A stretch of DNA of 64,000 nucleotides, taken from assembly GCA_030063045.1 (NCBI GenBank), contig JAQSEB010000058.1, positions 1,488,001 through 1,552,000 of the forward strand. The letters are read 5' to 3'. This stretch comes from Pratylenchus scribneri. Taxonomy: Eukaryota > Nematoda > Chromadorea > Rhabditida > Pratylenchidae. The position numbers and the translations under genes are program-made. Under the pieces are notes generated by a model that saw nothing but the letters and a program-made list of their open reading frames with translations, ran no database searches and was not told where the DNA came from. Shown here piece by piece: positions 48,272 through 59,926 of this stretch (position 1 is its first letter; each line of letters opens with the position of its first letter).

Positions 48272-48597
48272 TATAGAATATTAGTTTATCGTTTATTTGT
48301 GTTCTCCCTTTTCATATTTGCTCCATTTAATATAACATTTATTTACGATTAAAACTGAATGAAAATGGGAACAGAAATGGGACCAGAAAATGGGACCAAA
48401 TGGGAATGGGAACCAACTGAGGTGGAAATGCATCGGTATTTATATTGACAAATAAGTGGGGACAATCCATCAAATGAGGGAAAATCATAACGGGTATTAC
48501 AATTTTTGGAGGGAATTGGAATTGTGCAAAGTAAACTACTATACGAATATTGCTTGAGGGGAATTGGTCGAGAATTGAACTCTTCGGGTCATTACAG
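48272..48597 (+). repeat. internal direct repeat, copy 2 (about 326 bp)
   Basis: Same start and end as copy 1 with two short insertions (near 48346 and 48377). Confidence 0.92.
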
Positions 48598-48630
48598 TTT
48601 ATGAGGGTTTTTCCCTGGGCGGCCATTTTT

Positions 48631-48786
48631 CGGGCTAATTTTCTCGCTGCGCGGCTATTTTCGGGCTAATTTTCTCGCTGCGCGGCTATTTTCGGGCTAA
48701 TTTTCTCGCTGCGCGGCTATTTTCGGGCTAATTTTCTCGCTGCGCGGCTATTTTCGGGCTAATTTTCTCGCTGCGCAGCCATTTTT
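48631..48786 (+). repeat. 31-bp tandem repeat, five copies
   Basis: CGGGCTAATTTTCTCGCTGC restarts at 48631, 48662, 48693, 48724 and 48755; the last copy degenerates at its end. Confidence 0.93.
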
Positions 48787-48989
48787 AGATAAAAATGTTT
48801 CGTTGAACTATTTTTGTTAATTTACCACTAACAAGGCTCTTCTATTGCTTATTTCAATTATTGATGGATATGAATAAGAATTGTTTTTAATCAATTTTTG
48901 TATAAACTAATCATTTTTTTCTAATTTCTATCATTTTTTAAATTTCTTTTGCTTTTTATATCAATTTATGGCCTTTTTCAAAAAATAGC

Positions 48990-49163
48990 CAACCCGGCCC
49001 GGAAACCGGGTCTCAGACCCGGGTTTACCTGGTTTTTCAAAAACCCGGGTTCCTGGGCCCGGACCGGAAAAAATTTGAAAAAAAACCCGGGTACCTGGGC
49101 CCGGCCCGGAAAAATTTTGAGAAAAAACCCGGGTACCTGGGCCCGGCGAATCAAATTCCGGAC
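48990..49163 (+). repeat. right subterminal CCCGGG-rich array of the hAT element
   Basis: AAACCCGGGTACCTGGGCCC and variants recur about every 50 bases, the counterpart of the left array. Confidence 0.9.
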
Positions 49164-49167
49164 TCTA

Positions 49168-49175
49168 GTTTTTAT
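49168..49175 (+). repeat. right 8-bp target-site duplication
   Basis: GTTTTTAT immediately outside the CTCTA terminus. Confidence 0.85.
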
Positions 49176-49588
49176 TCATGTTAGATGGGTACGCCACATA
49201 GGAATAAACAATTTTTGATACCACGGGTGTTTTTTTTCATGTCGTCCTTAGTTTTTTTTATTCCCATATACATTTCAAAATCCATTAAAAACCCGAATCC
49301 CTAATCTAGTCTATGTCTAGGTATGTCAGTATTTTCCAAACCCTAAATTATGCTCACCAAAATATATAAAACCCTCCTTCAATTTTAATATAATTTGTAT
49401 ATCATTCATGATTATTTGCAAAAATAAAAATAAAAGCTCATAATATTTATTCATGTAAAATAAATTTATTGGAATAGGAATTAAAACAATATAAATTATT
49501 TCACTTAAAATCTAGAATAATTAAGACGAAATGGAATATTTGGTTACAAAATTTAATAAAGGAAATATAATCATTATAGCAAATAATT
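49176..49588. other. spacer between the hAT element and the SLC13 gene
   Basis: AT-rich, probably the transporter's 3' UTR. No gene is seen. Confidence 0.5.
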
Positions 49589-52500
49589 TCATCGATGGGT
49601 TGGGGCCATTGTTGTGGCATTTGAAGGACATGGAAATGGACTCATATCGAAAAATGCAGGAGCAACTCTGATTTAGAAAAAATGTATTTTTGAATGTTAT
49701 ATTAAAGTTTTACGTTTGGGTGAATATTTGGCATAGCAAAAAAGAAGCAATGTTCAACATAATGCCGCCCTTAATCTGAAAATAAATAAAATTTTGCTTT
49801 GGGGTTAAATTGACCAACCATGTCAATAACACGCAGAATCCGCACCGAAAACACAATCGCGTTGGGCTAAATTATTTTTGTAATATTACAATAAAATTTA
49901 TTTTTTACAGGAGTTCCGGCTGGAAACATGAATGCAAATGAAGAGGAGAATGCAATCTGAAAATAGAAATTTAAATATTTATCAATAGGAAGAAAGTTGA
50001 ATAACCGGAATGAGGTAGTAAAGTGGACTAGTGCAACGGTGAATAGCAATATCCGCACTCACATTGACAAAAACCTTAACAAAAATATTTAAAAATAAAT
50101 TATAAAAAGAAAAAATTCTACCGTGGCCGTCGCAATATTGCTTGTGAATTCTAAATTGGGAGAATTGTAATTATAAATTGATTTATAATGTTCAAATTTA
50201 ATTGAATAATTGATTAGAATAATCAACAAAAATCGGTCTAATTTTGCAATTTAATCGGCTTACCCGTTAGAATTGTGACAAGAGCACTAAAAAATAAAAA
50301 AAAAGAGAAATATATTGATAAAATAAATAAATTTTTTTACCAAGCAATTGCCACAGCACACCAATCTGGCATCTGAATGAATGAATGTTCCATTTATTTT
50401 AAATAAATTTCCCATTTAAAATAAACTAACATCGCCTAATTGTGCCATTCTTTGGCCCATCCTAAATGAGAATATCAAATTAATGTCGTCCCAAATATTC
50501 TAACCAAAAGGATAATCCACTTTGTTGTACTCCATGGGCCATTGCGAATCCACCGCCCAAAAGGAATAAAGTTGACCATGAAAATTTGTCCCGCATTTCC
50601 TTCCTAAATTAAAATATTTAATTGAATTTTCTAATTTATTAACCAAGTCATTATGGTTCGAATTTGTTCGCCTTCCTTCAAGTCCTCTATCGTTTCTTGG
50701 GCCAAAGGACTTTCGGCCGGCAGAATGAAAAGAACTGAAAATTCGGATTAAAATGAATTTTTAGTCTAAAAAAAACGAACGAATTGCAATGAACATTGTT
50801 GTGGTCCCATCTTTGACATATCTAAAATGGAAAAATAAATTCCATATTAAACATTTTTTAAACTTTTTCGGGAATATTTTGCCCCATCCGCCCAATCCTG
50901 GAATATCCCTGGTCATCCACTGAAAATCATAAATAAATTTAATATTTTTTTTTGAATTTACCAAAAAAATGAGAATTCCGAATGTGACCAAAATTGTCTT
51001 TTCCTCATATCGAATTGGTCCCAACATTTGATGCTTTTTGACCAAAACATTTTTGATTACTTCATCGTTGGATGCATCGTGTTTTCTAAAAATATAAAAT
51101 AAAATTAATAAAAAAATGTTTCTCACTTGAATCCAATGAATAAATAAATGAGCCAAAGCCAACAGACCATAATGAGAATAAATGCCTTAAAATAATTTTA
51201 TTTTGAAAATATTCATCCGTATTCTCACCTGTGGAAGTGCATAAAGCATAAATGCTCCAAATGTGACGGGCGTATCGTCCGGATAATATTTACTGTAAAT
51301 TAAAATTATTTTACATTGAAAAACGTAAAATTATTATTACGTTCCAATTCCGGTCAAATATCCATTTAGAACAACATTGGCACCAGTGCCGATTAGTGTG
51401 GCTAAAATACAAAAATTTTTTGATTTAATGTGGTAAATTAACACTGACATGTGCCACCGATTGTGGATGAATAGGCAATGCCAAGTAAAAGTGCTTTGAA
51501 TATTTTGATTTGCTTTTCGTCCGTATTTTTCGTATCAATTATTTCCTCAGATTCTTCTGGATGAGGTTTAGCATCCGGATCACACTGACGGCGATGGCAA
51601 ACATCTAAATTCAATGGTAAATTATTAGAATTAAATGGATGGACTTATATTATTTACCCAATTCTTTGATGACGGCAACGACGATTGGCACCTATGGATG
51701 GGTATTTGGGGCATTTAATAGAACAAAGGAAGATATGGAAAATGAACGAACCATCATCCTGGAATGGGGAAATATCATTAAATTCTGAATACCTTGTTAA
51801 TATATGAATATTGAATACTAATAATTGGTAACCTTGAGAATTTCAAAGGTGATTGATAAAACAAATAGTCAGTATTTTTGGTCAATACATATTACCTACT
51901 CTATGGTCGATTCTCAAATATTTTGAATAATGCATTTCTTACATTGTGCAGGCCGTATTTGAAATCCACATCGATATGAAGCCAGTGGCGAACAAAAAGC
52001 CGAGCAAAAGCCAACGAGGATTTGGGCCCGTTAAAAGCAGTGTGTTTAGCGCAATTCGTTCATGAAGCCTAAAATAAATGAAATATAAATGTTCATTTTC
52101 CCATTGATACCTAGAAGATTCGACTGCAGTGGCCATTATCATTGAACCGAAAAACACAAAATTGGAATCCTTGAGATATGATGAGCTGACACTTTCGGCT
52201 AAATTAGCAAAAATTAAATTGAATATATTCATCCATCCGATACTAGTCTAGTTTACGGGATGGAAGGGAAGTAGGATGAGGATGATAATGAAGAAGATGA
52301 AGAAGAAGAAGATGATGAAAGAAGATCATCCCTCGGTTTCATCTCATCTTCTTCATCATCATCATCCTTCTTCCATTTCATCCCATAAACTAGACTAGTA
52401 CCCATCCGTCCATCTCCGAATTACCATCTGATACGGAGAGCAATGGATATGCGAACAATGGAATCAGACCTGTTACGGGAAGTGGCCTAAAAAAATTAGA

Positions 52501-52810
52501 ATTGAATAATAAAACAAATGTTTACAAAGTCTCTGTCACCCAAAAGTACCCTGAAAATGGAATAATTTACAAAATGATAAATTGGTTTTATCTTACCCAT
52601 TACGGCAACAACATAAGAACAAGCTCCTTCCTTTAAAAAATATTAATTTAATAAAAATGATTGAATTTTTACCTTTGTGTTGATAAATAAGTAAATTGGG
52701 CTGAAGAGCATTGGAATGAAAATGCATGTCAGCAACCGTTTGAGAGGTTTAAAACGGTAAAGCAAATATCGAAGTGTACGGATGATGCACGCAATCGAAA
52801 TTGTTCGCAT
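49589..52810 (-). CDS. SLC13-family sodium-coupled di/tricarboxylate transporter (INDY/NAC type)
   Basis: Many short exons from the ATG at 52810 to a TGA at 49591-49589. The first encodes a basic N-terminus leading into a membrane helix ([20 protein letters not shown]). The next exons read [20 protein letters not shown], the family's second-helix signature, then [19 protein letters not shown] and [19 protein letters not shown], the substrate/sodium-binding S-N-T motif of the first hairpin. Later parts include [34 protein letters not shown] and [13 protein letters not shown] followed by [10 protein letters not shown], the second S-x-x-F...P...N sodium-symporter signature. The C-terminus (ACPSNAT-like, THR end) is short. 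These proteins carry succinate, citrate and related acids across the plasma membrane. Which of nac-1, nac-2 or nac-3 it matches cannot be told here. One intron contains a 160-bp hairpin element. Confidence 0.92.
52241..52400 (+). mobile_element. 160-bp hairpin (MITE-like) element in an SLC13 intron
   Basis: TACTAGTCTAGTTTACGGGA at the left is mirrored by CCCATAAACTAGACTAGTA at the right, and the interior is GAAGATGA-rich on the left and TCATCTTC-rich on the right, so nearly the whole unit can fold on itself. Similar ATCCATCCG and CCCATCCG words flank it. Confidence 0.75.
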
Positions 52811-53720
52811 TGTTCTGGTGGCAAATATTTATAGAATAATTGAACAATGCTTTGAATATTTATCTTAAAAGAAATTTTTTTCTATTATGTTGAATTTTTT
52901 TTATGAGTTTTGGTTGTCTCATTTTGATGAATAAAATGAGCTACATATTAGTAACTTTCTGGGTCATTTACTTCCCAATCACCGAATGAGAAAATAGCCT
53001 TTTCCGCATTCATTTGCCAAAAAAAAGATAAATATAGGTAGTAAAATATTCTGTCTGAAGACGATTATCGTCCATTGATAAGAATAAAAATACGCCTGCT
53101 GGAATTAATTATTTTATTATTCACCAGGGAAAGCTTGAAAAATATAGTGAATGGAACACTGCATTTTTACGCTGATTTTTTATTGTTTTTTTTTTTTGCA
53201 AATCTATCGAAAGTAATTAAAACCGAAAATTAATCAAAGAAGGAAATAAAAGCATCCAATTCCAATTAAACATTCTTATCTTTGTCTTCATTAAAAAGTG
53301 AATATTGTGTTGTGTGCAATGACCACGAGGTTTTGTTACCAACTAAGGTCATTTTACTCTTTTTCGTATTTGATCGTTCGCTGTAATCCCTTGTTGGCAA
53401 TGTTTCTTATCTATTGTTTTTTCCCATTTTTTGCCAAGTTAAGTGCTCATCATATGTTTGAAATTTTGGAAAATTAAAATTATTGAAGTATTGTTGTTAT
53501 CGATAATTCATCGACATTGTAATTCATAAATGCGAATAAGTAAACAAATGCAAATTTTATTTTCCGAGTGAGATAATTCCAAAATTTGTGAATATATTTG
53601 AGTTTGTATCAAATTGGTAATATAATTGTAGCAAAATAATAATTGAGAATATGTTTGGTTGGTTGGTAATTTGTGTTAATTTTCCCATTCCATTCACTTT
53701 CACTCTCATTCATTCATTCT
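52811..53720. other. intergenic region between SLC13 start and CPEB stop
   Basis: 910 bases, AT-rich, same-strand genes on both sides. It should hold the SLC13 promoter and the CPEB 3' UTR. No gene is seen. Confidence 0.5.
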
Positions 53721-55002
53721 TCACTTTGACATGCATGCCAGCTTTTGATGCGGTTTGTGAAGATAACGGTTTTGAATGATGTTCTCGGGATGATAATGTA
53801 AGCGGTTCCAGCAATGTTCGCAGTAGTATTGGTGGCATGATGTACAGAAATAAATTGCCGGGAGTCCACCGCACATTTTTCCTGAAATCAAAAGATTTGA
53901 ATAGACAATTAAAAATGGAATTTAATCAAAAAAAATTTAGCCCATTTTATTGTAACAGTTTTGAAATAATCGGTTTCAAACCCTTGCCTTCGCAAATATC
54001 ACATTGAATATTCTCCAGAATGTAAGGCTTAATCTCCATCTTAATTTTATTATTTTATACTAAATTGAAGTATTATTTCAAAACCTTTTTGGTCCCATTT
54101 GTATTGGCAATTTCCACATATCGGCCATTCAATGCTTTCACATAAGATTTGAATGCTGCGAAAGTGATCCTTAAGATATCGTAATAATAAAAAATAGAAG
54201 AAGAAGCTTAAGTTTGTAACCTTGCAGCACCTGAATAAAGCGAAATTATTGAGATTTATTAAATTAATTCACGAACCCTTCGGGTAACCCAATGCTGCAT
54301 CCCAATCAATTTGAACGGACACCACTCGCCCATAGAAATGTTCTACTACAAGTGCCAATTCCACCGCTTTCACTTGACGTGGGAGTGCTCCAATGAAGAC
54401 CTAAATAATTTTAATTATGTTGAATAATTATATAAGTAAACTTTACTGTATAACGTGCATTGATTGGTTCTCCAAGACTTTTGCAGTAGTAGTGCGCATC
54501 AGCCAGGGCCCAGGGGCGAACCTGAAATGATTCATTTGTTAACAAGAATGAATACTCAATTAATTCTAACCTGAATTATCTTGTTTCTAGCTGAATTGGT
54601 GGAGAAAAATGCGTAGAAGCGATCACCGCGAGAGAAACAAATTTCATTGATAAAACGAAAAACACTTTCCTCCTCTTTGAAGATAAGAAAAGCGAAGCCA
54701 CTATTCTTTTGCGGTTTCATGGTGATTTCTAAAATCAAAATAGAAGTTTGAAACCCATATTGACTAAACACTAACTGTTGTAAAAGTTGTTTTCTTCTGT
54801 GCGAGAATTCCAGTCCACCACAAATGGGCCATACCTTAAATGAGTGTTTTAACTTTAAGTCTGATATAAGTTTTTACATTCCGAATTGGCGTTCAAAGTC
54901 AATTTCTTTTGCGTCCAAAGGCAATCCACCAATAAAAATTTTCCTTGAGTACTTTTCTATGACATCCGGCTTTTTCATATTGTTGAACAATGCTGCGAAC
55001 AT
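53721..55002 (-). CDS. cytoplasmic polyadenylation element-binding protein, short form (CPEB/FOG-1 family)
   Basis: From an ATG at 55002 (exons 55002-54878, 54834-54776, 54728-54571, then on) to TGA at 53721. It contains the whole CPEB RNA-binding module: RRM1 (RKIFIGGLPLDAKEIDF, YGPFVVDW, GFAFLIFKEEESVFRFI, then VRPWALADAHYY), RRM2 (YTVFIGALPRQVKAVELALV, ALGYPKGAARVTF, KKVEIKPYILENI) and the C-terminal ZZ-like zinc-binding end (CDICEGKGKMCGG, CTSCHQYYCEHCW, HYHPENIIQ). CPEBs bind U-rich elements in mRNA 3' ends and control poly(A) length and translation, notably in germ cells; worm FOG-1 and CPB proteins act in sperm and oocyte fate. Only about 12 residues precede RRM1, so the regulatory N-terminal half is absent or lies in unfound upstream exons. 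The gene is divergent from the small membrane protein gene. Confidence 0.92.
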
Positions 55003-55498
55003 TGCTAATTTTGTAGATTAGTTGGTATTTTGGAAATATTATTTTTAAAAAATAAAGCTAAAATTAAAATTGATTAAAAATTCGACTCAACACAACATCA
55101 ACATTTATTTATTTTGACATAATTTGGCAAATGGAAATTTGTACATTTGGCATTGAAGAACTAAATCAAGGGTGTTGCGTTGTTTAACAGTTAATACACT
55201 GAACTACTCTACTCGCTACTCCATTTCCATTCTATCATTATTTTATTCTCATCATATCTCTAACTCAATGATATAATGAATGATTATGATTATGAATCAA
55301 TATCATAGAATAAAAATCTCTAATCTCTAAAACCGTAATTATATAAGACCACCATAGACCTCAACATCGATCGATAAACGAACACTACACTTACACTCTG
55401 CTCTGATATAAAAGAATCAATATTTGTCATTTCTTCACCATTCATTCCATTTATATTCCAATTCCATCAATCGAAATCTGCCCAATTTTTCAACTCTC
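55003..55498. promoter_or_regulatory. divergent intergenic region between CPEB and the small membrane protein gene
   Basis: 496 bases between head-to-head genes. It may hold both promoters, or missing 5' exons of the CPEB gene. No clear exon is seen. Confidence 0.4.
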
Positions 55499-56358
55499 AT
55501 GTCACAATTTACCGCAACAATTATTGGGATAATGCAGAATCAATCATTTCCGGCATCATCACTTCCAGCATTCTTTGTTATTGTTGTGACTGTTGCAACT
55601 TTGTCAATTTGGATTGTGCAATGTGGCTGTGCTGGTAGAAAGGTGGGCTTTTTTGTTTAAAAATTACACAAAAACAATTTTAAAATATTTCAGAAAAAAT
55701 GCAAAAAGATGAACAAGGCAAAGAAGACGCAAAAAGAATCCAAGAAGAAATATACCGGCAAAAAGAACGAGGGACATTCTGCTACTATTACTAGCAAAGA
55801 AGGAAGCAAGGGACCATCAATATTGGCTGGAAAACCCCACAAATTGAAACCGGACAAAGGCCTTGCTGTGCCAGTGACGCTGACGTAAGTGAATTTGAAT
55901 AAAAGTTTTAAAAAAACCTTTTCAATTTTAAGGGGAAAATCCAGTAGTGGAAGTGGACGCAACAATGCACAAGTATCAAATGAACAAGGTAGGTGTTTTT
56001 CCCAATTTTCAACCATTAATTTAAATACATTTAAGGATTGCAAAAAGAAGACTCAAAGCAACCGCAACAACCAGTGAATCAAATGGCAGCAAAAGAGACC
56101 CACCAAGAGGATGTGCCGGGTAATAGTCAATATATACCGCCGCCACAAGGTTAAATTAAATCATTTTTACTGAATATACACAATGTTTATTTTTTAGATT
56201 ACATGGTGTCTGATCCAATTGAAATAACCGAATGCATGATGAGTGAAATCCCTCCACCAAACGCAGAAATGGAACATTCATGTGGAAAAAGCAGCAGCTT
56301 GGCAGTAATTTCGAATTTGGATCGATTCAAGAAACAAAATGCCGTTTCCAGCAAGTAG
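55499..56358 (+). CDS. small single-pass membrane protein with lysine-rich cytoplasmic region (221 aa)
   Basis: Five exons (55499-55642, 55694-55884, 55933-55988, 56036-56149, 56198-56358) sum to 666 bases. Residues about 22-40 form one membrane helix (LPAFFVIVVTVATLSIWIV), followed at once by CGCAGRKKKCKKMNKAKK and further Lys repeats. The positive charge after the helix predicts a cytoplasmic C-terminus with the short N-terminus outside. The remainder is polar and Ser/Gln/Pro-rich (NSQYIPPPQDYMVSDPIEI) with no fold visible. This layout is common among nematode-specific small membrane proteins of unknown function; no orthologue is recognised. The start at 55499 is the first ATG before the membrane helix. 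Confidence 0.8.
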
Positions 56359-56658
56359 AAGATGTGATATGTGATAAACACCACACCCTATTATAAATAT
56401 CAATTGTATTTGTATTTACCATTATTATTTGAATAAATTGTTGTCCTTATTAATTACAATTGTTCTCCTCAAGTATAAAACGATTAATGTTTAGGTCATG
56501 GGTTTGTGTTTCAGTTCCAATAGTTTGACCGAAGTTTAAATGTCGAAAAAACCAGTTTATTTGACATAATATTTAGTCACAAATCACAATTTCATTAAGT
56601 AATATAATCGATAAATTCAAGTTTATTCATTTTTAATTTATTATTTTTATTTGTAATT
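56359..56658. other. convergent 3' flanks of the membrane protein gene and HD-PTP-like gene
   Basis: 300 bases. It contains AATAAA-type signals in both orientations; no gene. Confidence 0.5.
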
Positions 56659-59569
56659 TCAATTGAATCTGAATTCATCCAAAGCTCTTGCTGCTTCTTT
56701 TGCAGCTTCTTCCTTCATCCTTTTTGCCTCTTTTAGTGCTTCCATTTTTCTTCGTTTTTCCTCAAGTTCTGCCGCCCTCCTCCTTCGCATTTCCTCTTCA
56801 GCTTGACGTTTTCTTTCATCCTCACGTTCGGCTTGTTGATCTAGAAAAATGGATTTTATGCAAATTTTGTGAATATTAATTTTACTTATTTCCTCCATAT
56901 TTTTAACTCCTCGTTCCAAAGCATCCAATAATTTACTCATTTGACCATAAAATCCCAGGGCCTTTTGTGTTTTCTCGACAATTTCCATAAAAACTTGATA
57001 GGCAGTGACCAATGTTAATGATTGCAATGCTCGTCTAGAAAAGATTATATATATTTAAAATTGCTCTAATAATGTTAGTTTACCTCTCATTTGTGGCCAC
57101 AATTTGCCGTCGATAATCGGCAAAATTTGCGTTTGCTTCAGTCAACGCCTTCACAATATTTTCTTGTGCTCGCAAATTTTGTTCAATTAATTCTCGATTT
57201 TTGTCATGTTTTTTCAATTCCAATTCGAATAATTTGCCCGGGTCCAATTCACGTTCTGTCAATGCCTTTTTCGTAATGTCGTCATCGTCCAAATCCATCC
57301 TCAGTCTTTCAATTAATTGACATCGTTGTTTTCGCATTTCATCAACTTTATTCGCCACTTTTCTAAGTCTTTGTCCTTCAGCAGATTCACCTGAAATTCC
57401 CATTATTGTGTAAATTATAGCCAAATTATCAAAAAAATAGACCAGGATTTATAAAATCGCCACAAATTTGCAAAGTTAAATCCGACAATGGCATACTCAA
57501 CAATTTTAAATTCTCAGAATGGGTGGCCATCGCCCTTTGCAATTCTGCATTATTTTCACTGTTGGAAAAGGGTGAATTTAATTATTCAATTGGGAATTTG
57601 AAATTAACCTGGCCTGTTCGTGATGTTTGCCCAATTCTTCCAATTTCATCCAAATTGCCTTGTAGCCTTCATCGCCGGTGAAGAATGAATTCGTTATTTG
57701 TCGCATTCGATGCTTTAATTCCGTTAATTTCCTTTCGGCTGCGGTGGACATTGAAGTAACTTCTAAAATTAATAAAATTTATTCAAAAATTATTGGATAA
57801 AATTACTTTGAAAATTGTCAAGTAAATCTGGAAAAAGGTCGGGTTGTGCGGTGAAAGCGGCGCTGGCCTCGAGTAATTCATCTGGCAAGCGGACTTGATC
57901 TGCCGGTTGATCCAAACCAAGTTGGTCCAATTTCATTGAGAGCAGATAATTCCTTTTTATATATAAATTAAATAATCACTCTCTTTGTTTTTCACTTACT
58001 CCAATTCTGCATCTTTTTTCATCACTTCATCCAATATTTCCCTTTTGTACCGGTTCTTCTCCTCACTGTACAGGGAAATTGCCTTCACCACATCAGTGGG
58101 CAGCAATTCACGGAAAAGATCTTCTCCGGCAACCGATGAATCACATGGATCGAATCCAATTGGTTTCACCATGCTAACTCCCTCATAGCTGGGTAATTCA
58201 TCTTCGCGTGGAATTCTCTCATGATAAACAAATTCATTTTCCTTCCGTGCATTTGCTTCTCTAAATAATTTTTCTTATTTTTGGGAATTTTCAATGCAAA
58301 AACCTTTGTGAAATAACGTCATAAGCAAATTGCACTGCTTCACGTAAACTTTTCTTCTTATCCTTTTCGGCCATTTGCAAAGCAATTTTGATTAATTCCA
58401 AAGAACGGGCAAAATAGAAAAGACGAATGCCGGATTGTTTTTCATCATCAGCGTGTTGGCCCAAATAGTAATTGTGGATGGCGCCATATAAATTCGCTTT
58501 TACATTGCATAAATGTTCCAATTCCTAAATTAAAAGGGCATTAATTAATTGTATTTTATTATGGATTAGTTCGCTTTTCCTTTGTCTCCAAAATTTATTT
58601 AATTATTTAATAAAAATGAACCCGATATTTGCTGGAAGAGAGCAAATCAGAAATGCCGGATGTCTTCAAAAATGCCTCACAATTTTTGTACATGAAATTT
58701 ATTTGCAAAGCCACTCGAGCTATTACTACCGGTTTACGGTGATCAATCATTGACTTCTCCAGCATACATTCTTGGGCTTGTGCCTAATAAAAAGTGAATT
58801 ATAAAAAGTATGGCTAAAATATTAACCAAAAGAATATTCAAATAAAAGGTCAAATAAGTTGATTCGAAATCGCCGGTGCCATAGCGGGCAGAGCCCATTT
58901 GATCGCGTAAATATTGGAGTGGCCATGCGGCCCATTGGAAGTGCATAAATGCATTTTTAATACTCTAAAAAAGGAAAAATTAATATTAAATTTCTAAAAA
59001 TATTTTTTACATCCATTTCGGTGCGAATTTCATTGGCTGCAATTTGTGCATGGGCCACGCCAATATTGAACATTATACAGCACATTTCAAAATTAATGTC
59101 CTCATAGATTAATTGGTTCAACAAATCCAATGTCCGATCAGTCCTTAAAATTAATAGATTCATTCAAAATATTCAAATGTGTTTTTTACCAAGCAAATGA
59201 AACAACAATTGGGTCATGTTCTTCCATTGGGAAACGTTTTTTCATCATCGCCAATTGGGCATAATATCGTTTTGCCACACAAATGGACTCAACATCGGCA
59301 TGGCACATTGAAATTACCTCAAAATTTGAATTGTTTTGACTAAAAATGGCGTATTCTTACGGATCGCATTTGCTCTAATTCATCAATTGCTTTGTCATAT
59401 TTATTTGGATTATCTTGATAATGCATTGCTATATACTAAAAAATGAATTTATTTTAAATATATTTAAATGGCAAACTTCTTTAATGCCCGGCCTAAGCTG
59501 TTCTGGGAATTGTTGACTTGGAACTTTCATCTCCGGTGCGACCATTGGGACTCGAGGAATTCCTTCCAT
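56659..59569 (-). CDS. ego-2: Bro1-domain protein, HD-PTP/PTPN23 type without phosphatase domain
   Basis: Fourteen exons from 59569-59477 to 56840-56659 sum to 2265 bases, 754 aa. The N-terminal about 380 residues are a Bro1 domain (INFEMCCIMFNIGVAHAQIA, FQWAAWPLQYLRDQMG, ILLAQAQECMLEKSMIDHRK, EFVYHERIPREDELP), matching human HD-PTP better than ALIX, which has a different sequence at the LAQAQE block. A V-shaped coiled-coil region follows (SLYSEEKNRYKREILDE, ANKVDEMRKQRCQLIERLR, NLRAQENIVKALTEANANF), then a Glu/Arg/Lys/Ala-rich helix, and the protein stops at ALDEFRFN. HD-PTP binds ESCRT-III and works in sorting ubiquitinated receptors into multivesicular bodies; worm EGO-2 supports Notch signalling in the germ line. 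The proline-rich and tyrosine-phosphatase parts found in the vertebrate protein are missing. It lies 357 bases downstream of the four-helix membrane protein gene on the same strand. Confidence 0.92.
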
Positions 59570-59926
59570 TTTTACTTTTCTTCTTTTTTTTTTAATTAAT
59601 TTAATGAAAATATGATATCAAAATGAAAAAAAAATATTTATTGGTCTTTGTAACTAAACAATTAAAATTAATACAAAATAATTAATCATGGTTTATTTAT
59701 GCTCCAAAAATATATGAATGATGATCGAATAAATGGACAAATAATAAAGATAAGGAGAAACTGGCAAAAATGTGAATTTTTTTGTTAAGTATGCTTGGAA
59801 ATATGCAATTTGTTACTGGTTAATAAATTTGTTTGCATCAGGCATTTGTTGGCAATAAAATATTTAAGTAAATTTAACTATTGAATGGTTGAAATAATAT
59901 TTGAATCGTTTAAATTTAGAATTCTC
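59570..59926 (-). other. intercistronic-like spacer
   Basis: 357 AT-rich bases between two same-strand genes; no gene is seen. Confidence 0.5.

Larger units (their letters stand above)
45527..49167. mobile_element. 3.64-kb non-autonomous hAT-type DNA transposon
   Basis: The ends are TAGAGTCCGGA (45527-45537) and its exact inverse TCCGGACTCTA (49157-49167). Both are flanked by the same 8 bases GTTTTTAT (45519-45526 and 49168-49175). An 8-bp duplication of form nTnnnnAn together with termini of form TAGNG is the established signature of the hAT superfamily. Subterminal regions are arrays of CCCGGG/GGGCCCGG motifs, fitting clustered transposase-binding sites. The interior has two about 310-bp direct repeats, a 31-bp tandem array and a minus-strand protein-like fragment. 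No transposase frame is visible, so it would need one supplied in trans. Confidence 0.88.

Noticed and set aside
45766..48597. LTR retrotransposon bounded by the two 310-bp direct repeats
   Set aside because: No TG...CA ends, no primer-binding site, and no reverse transcriptase or integrase. The 8-bp duplication lies outside the larger TIR element, not around these repeats.
48631..48786. CRISPR-like array
   Set aside because: The 31-bp units are directly adjacent with no spacers and the genome is eukaryotic.
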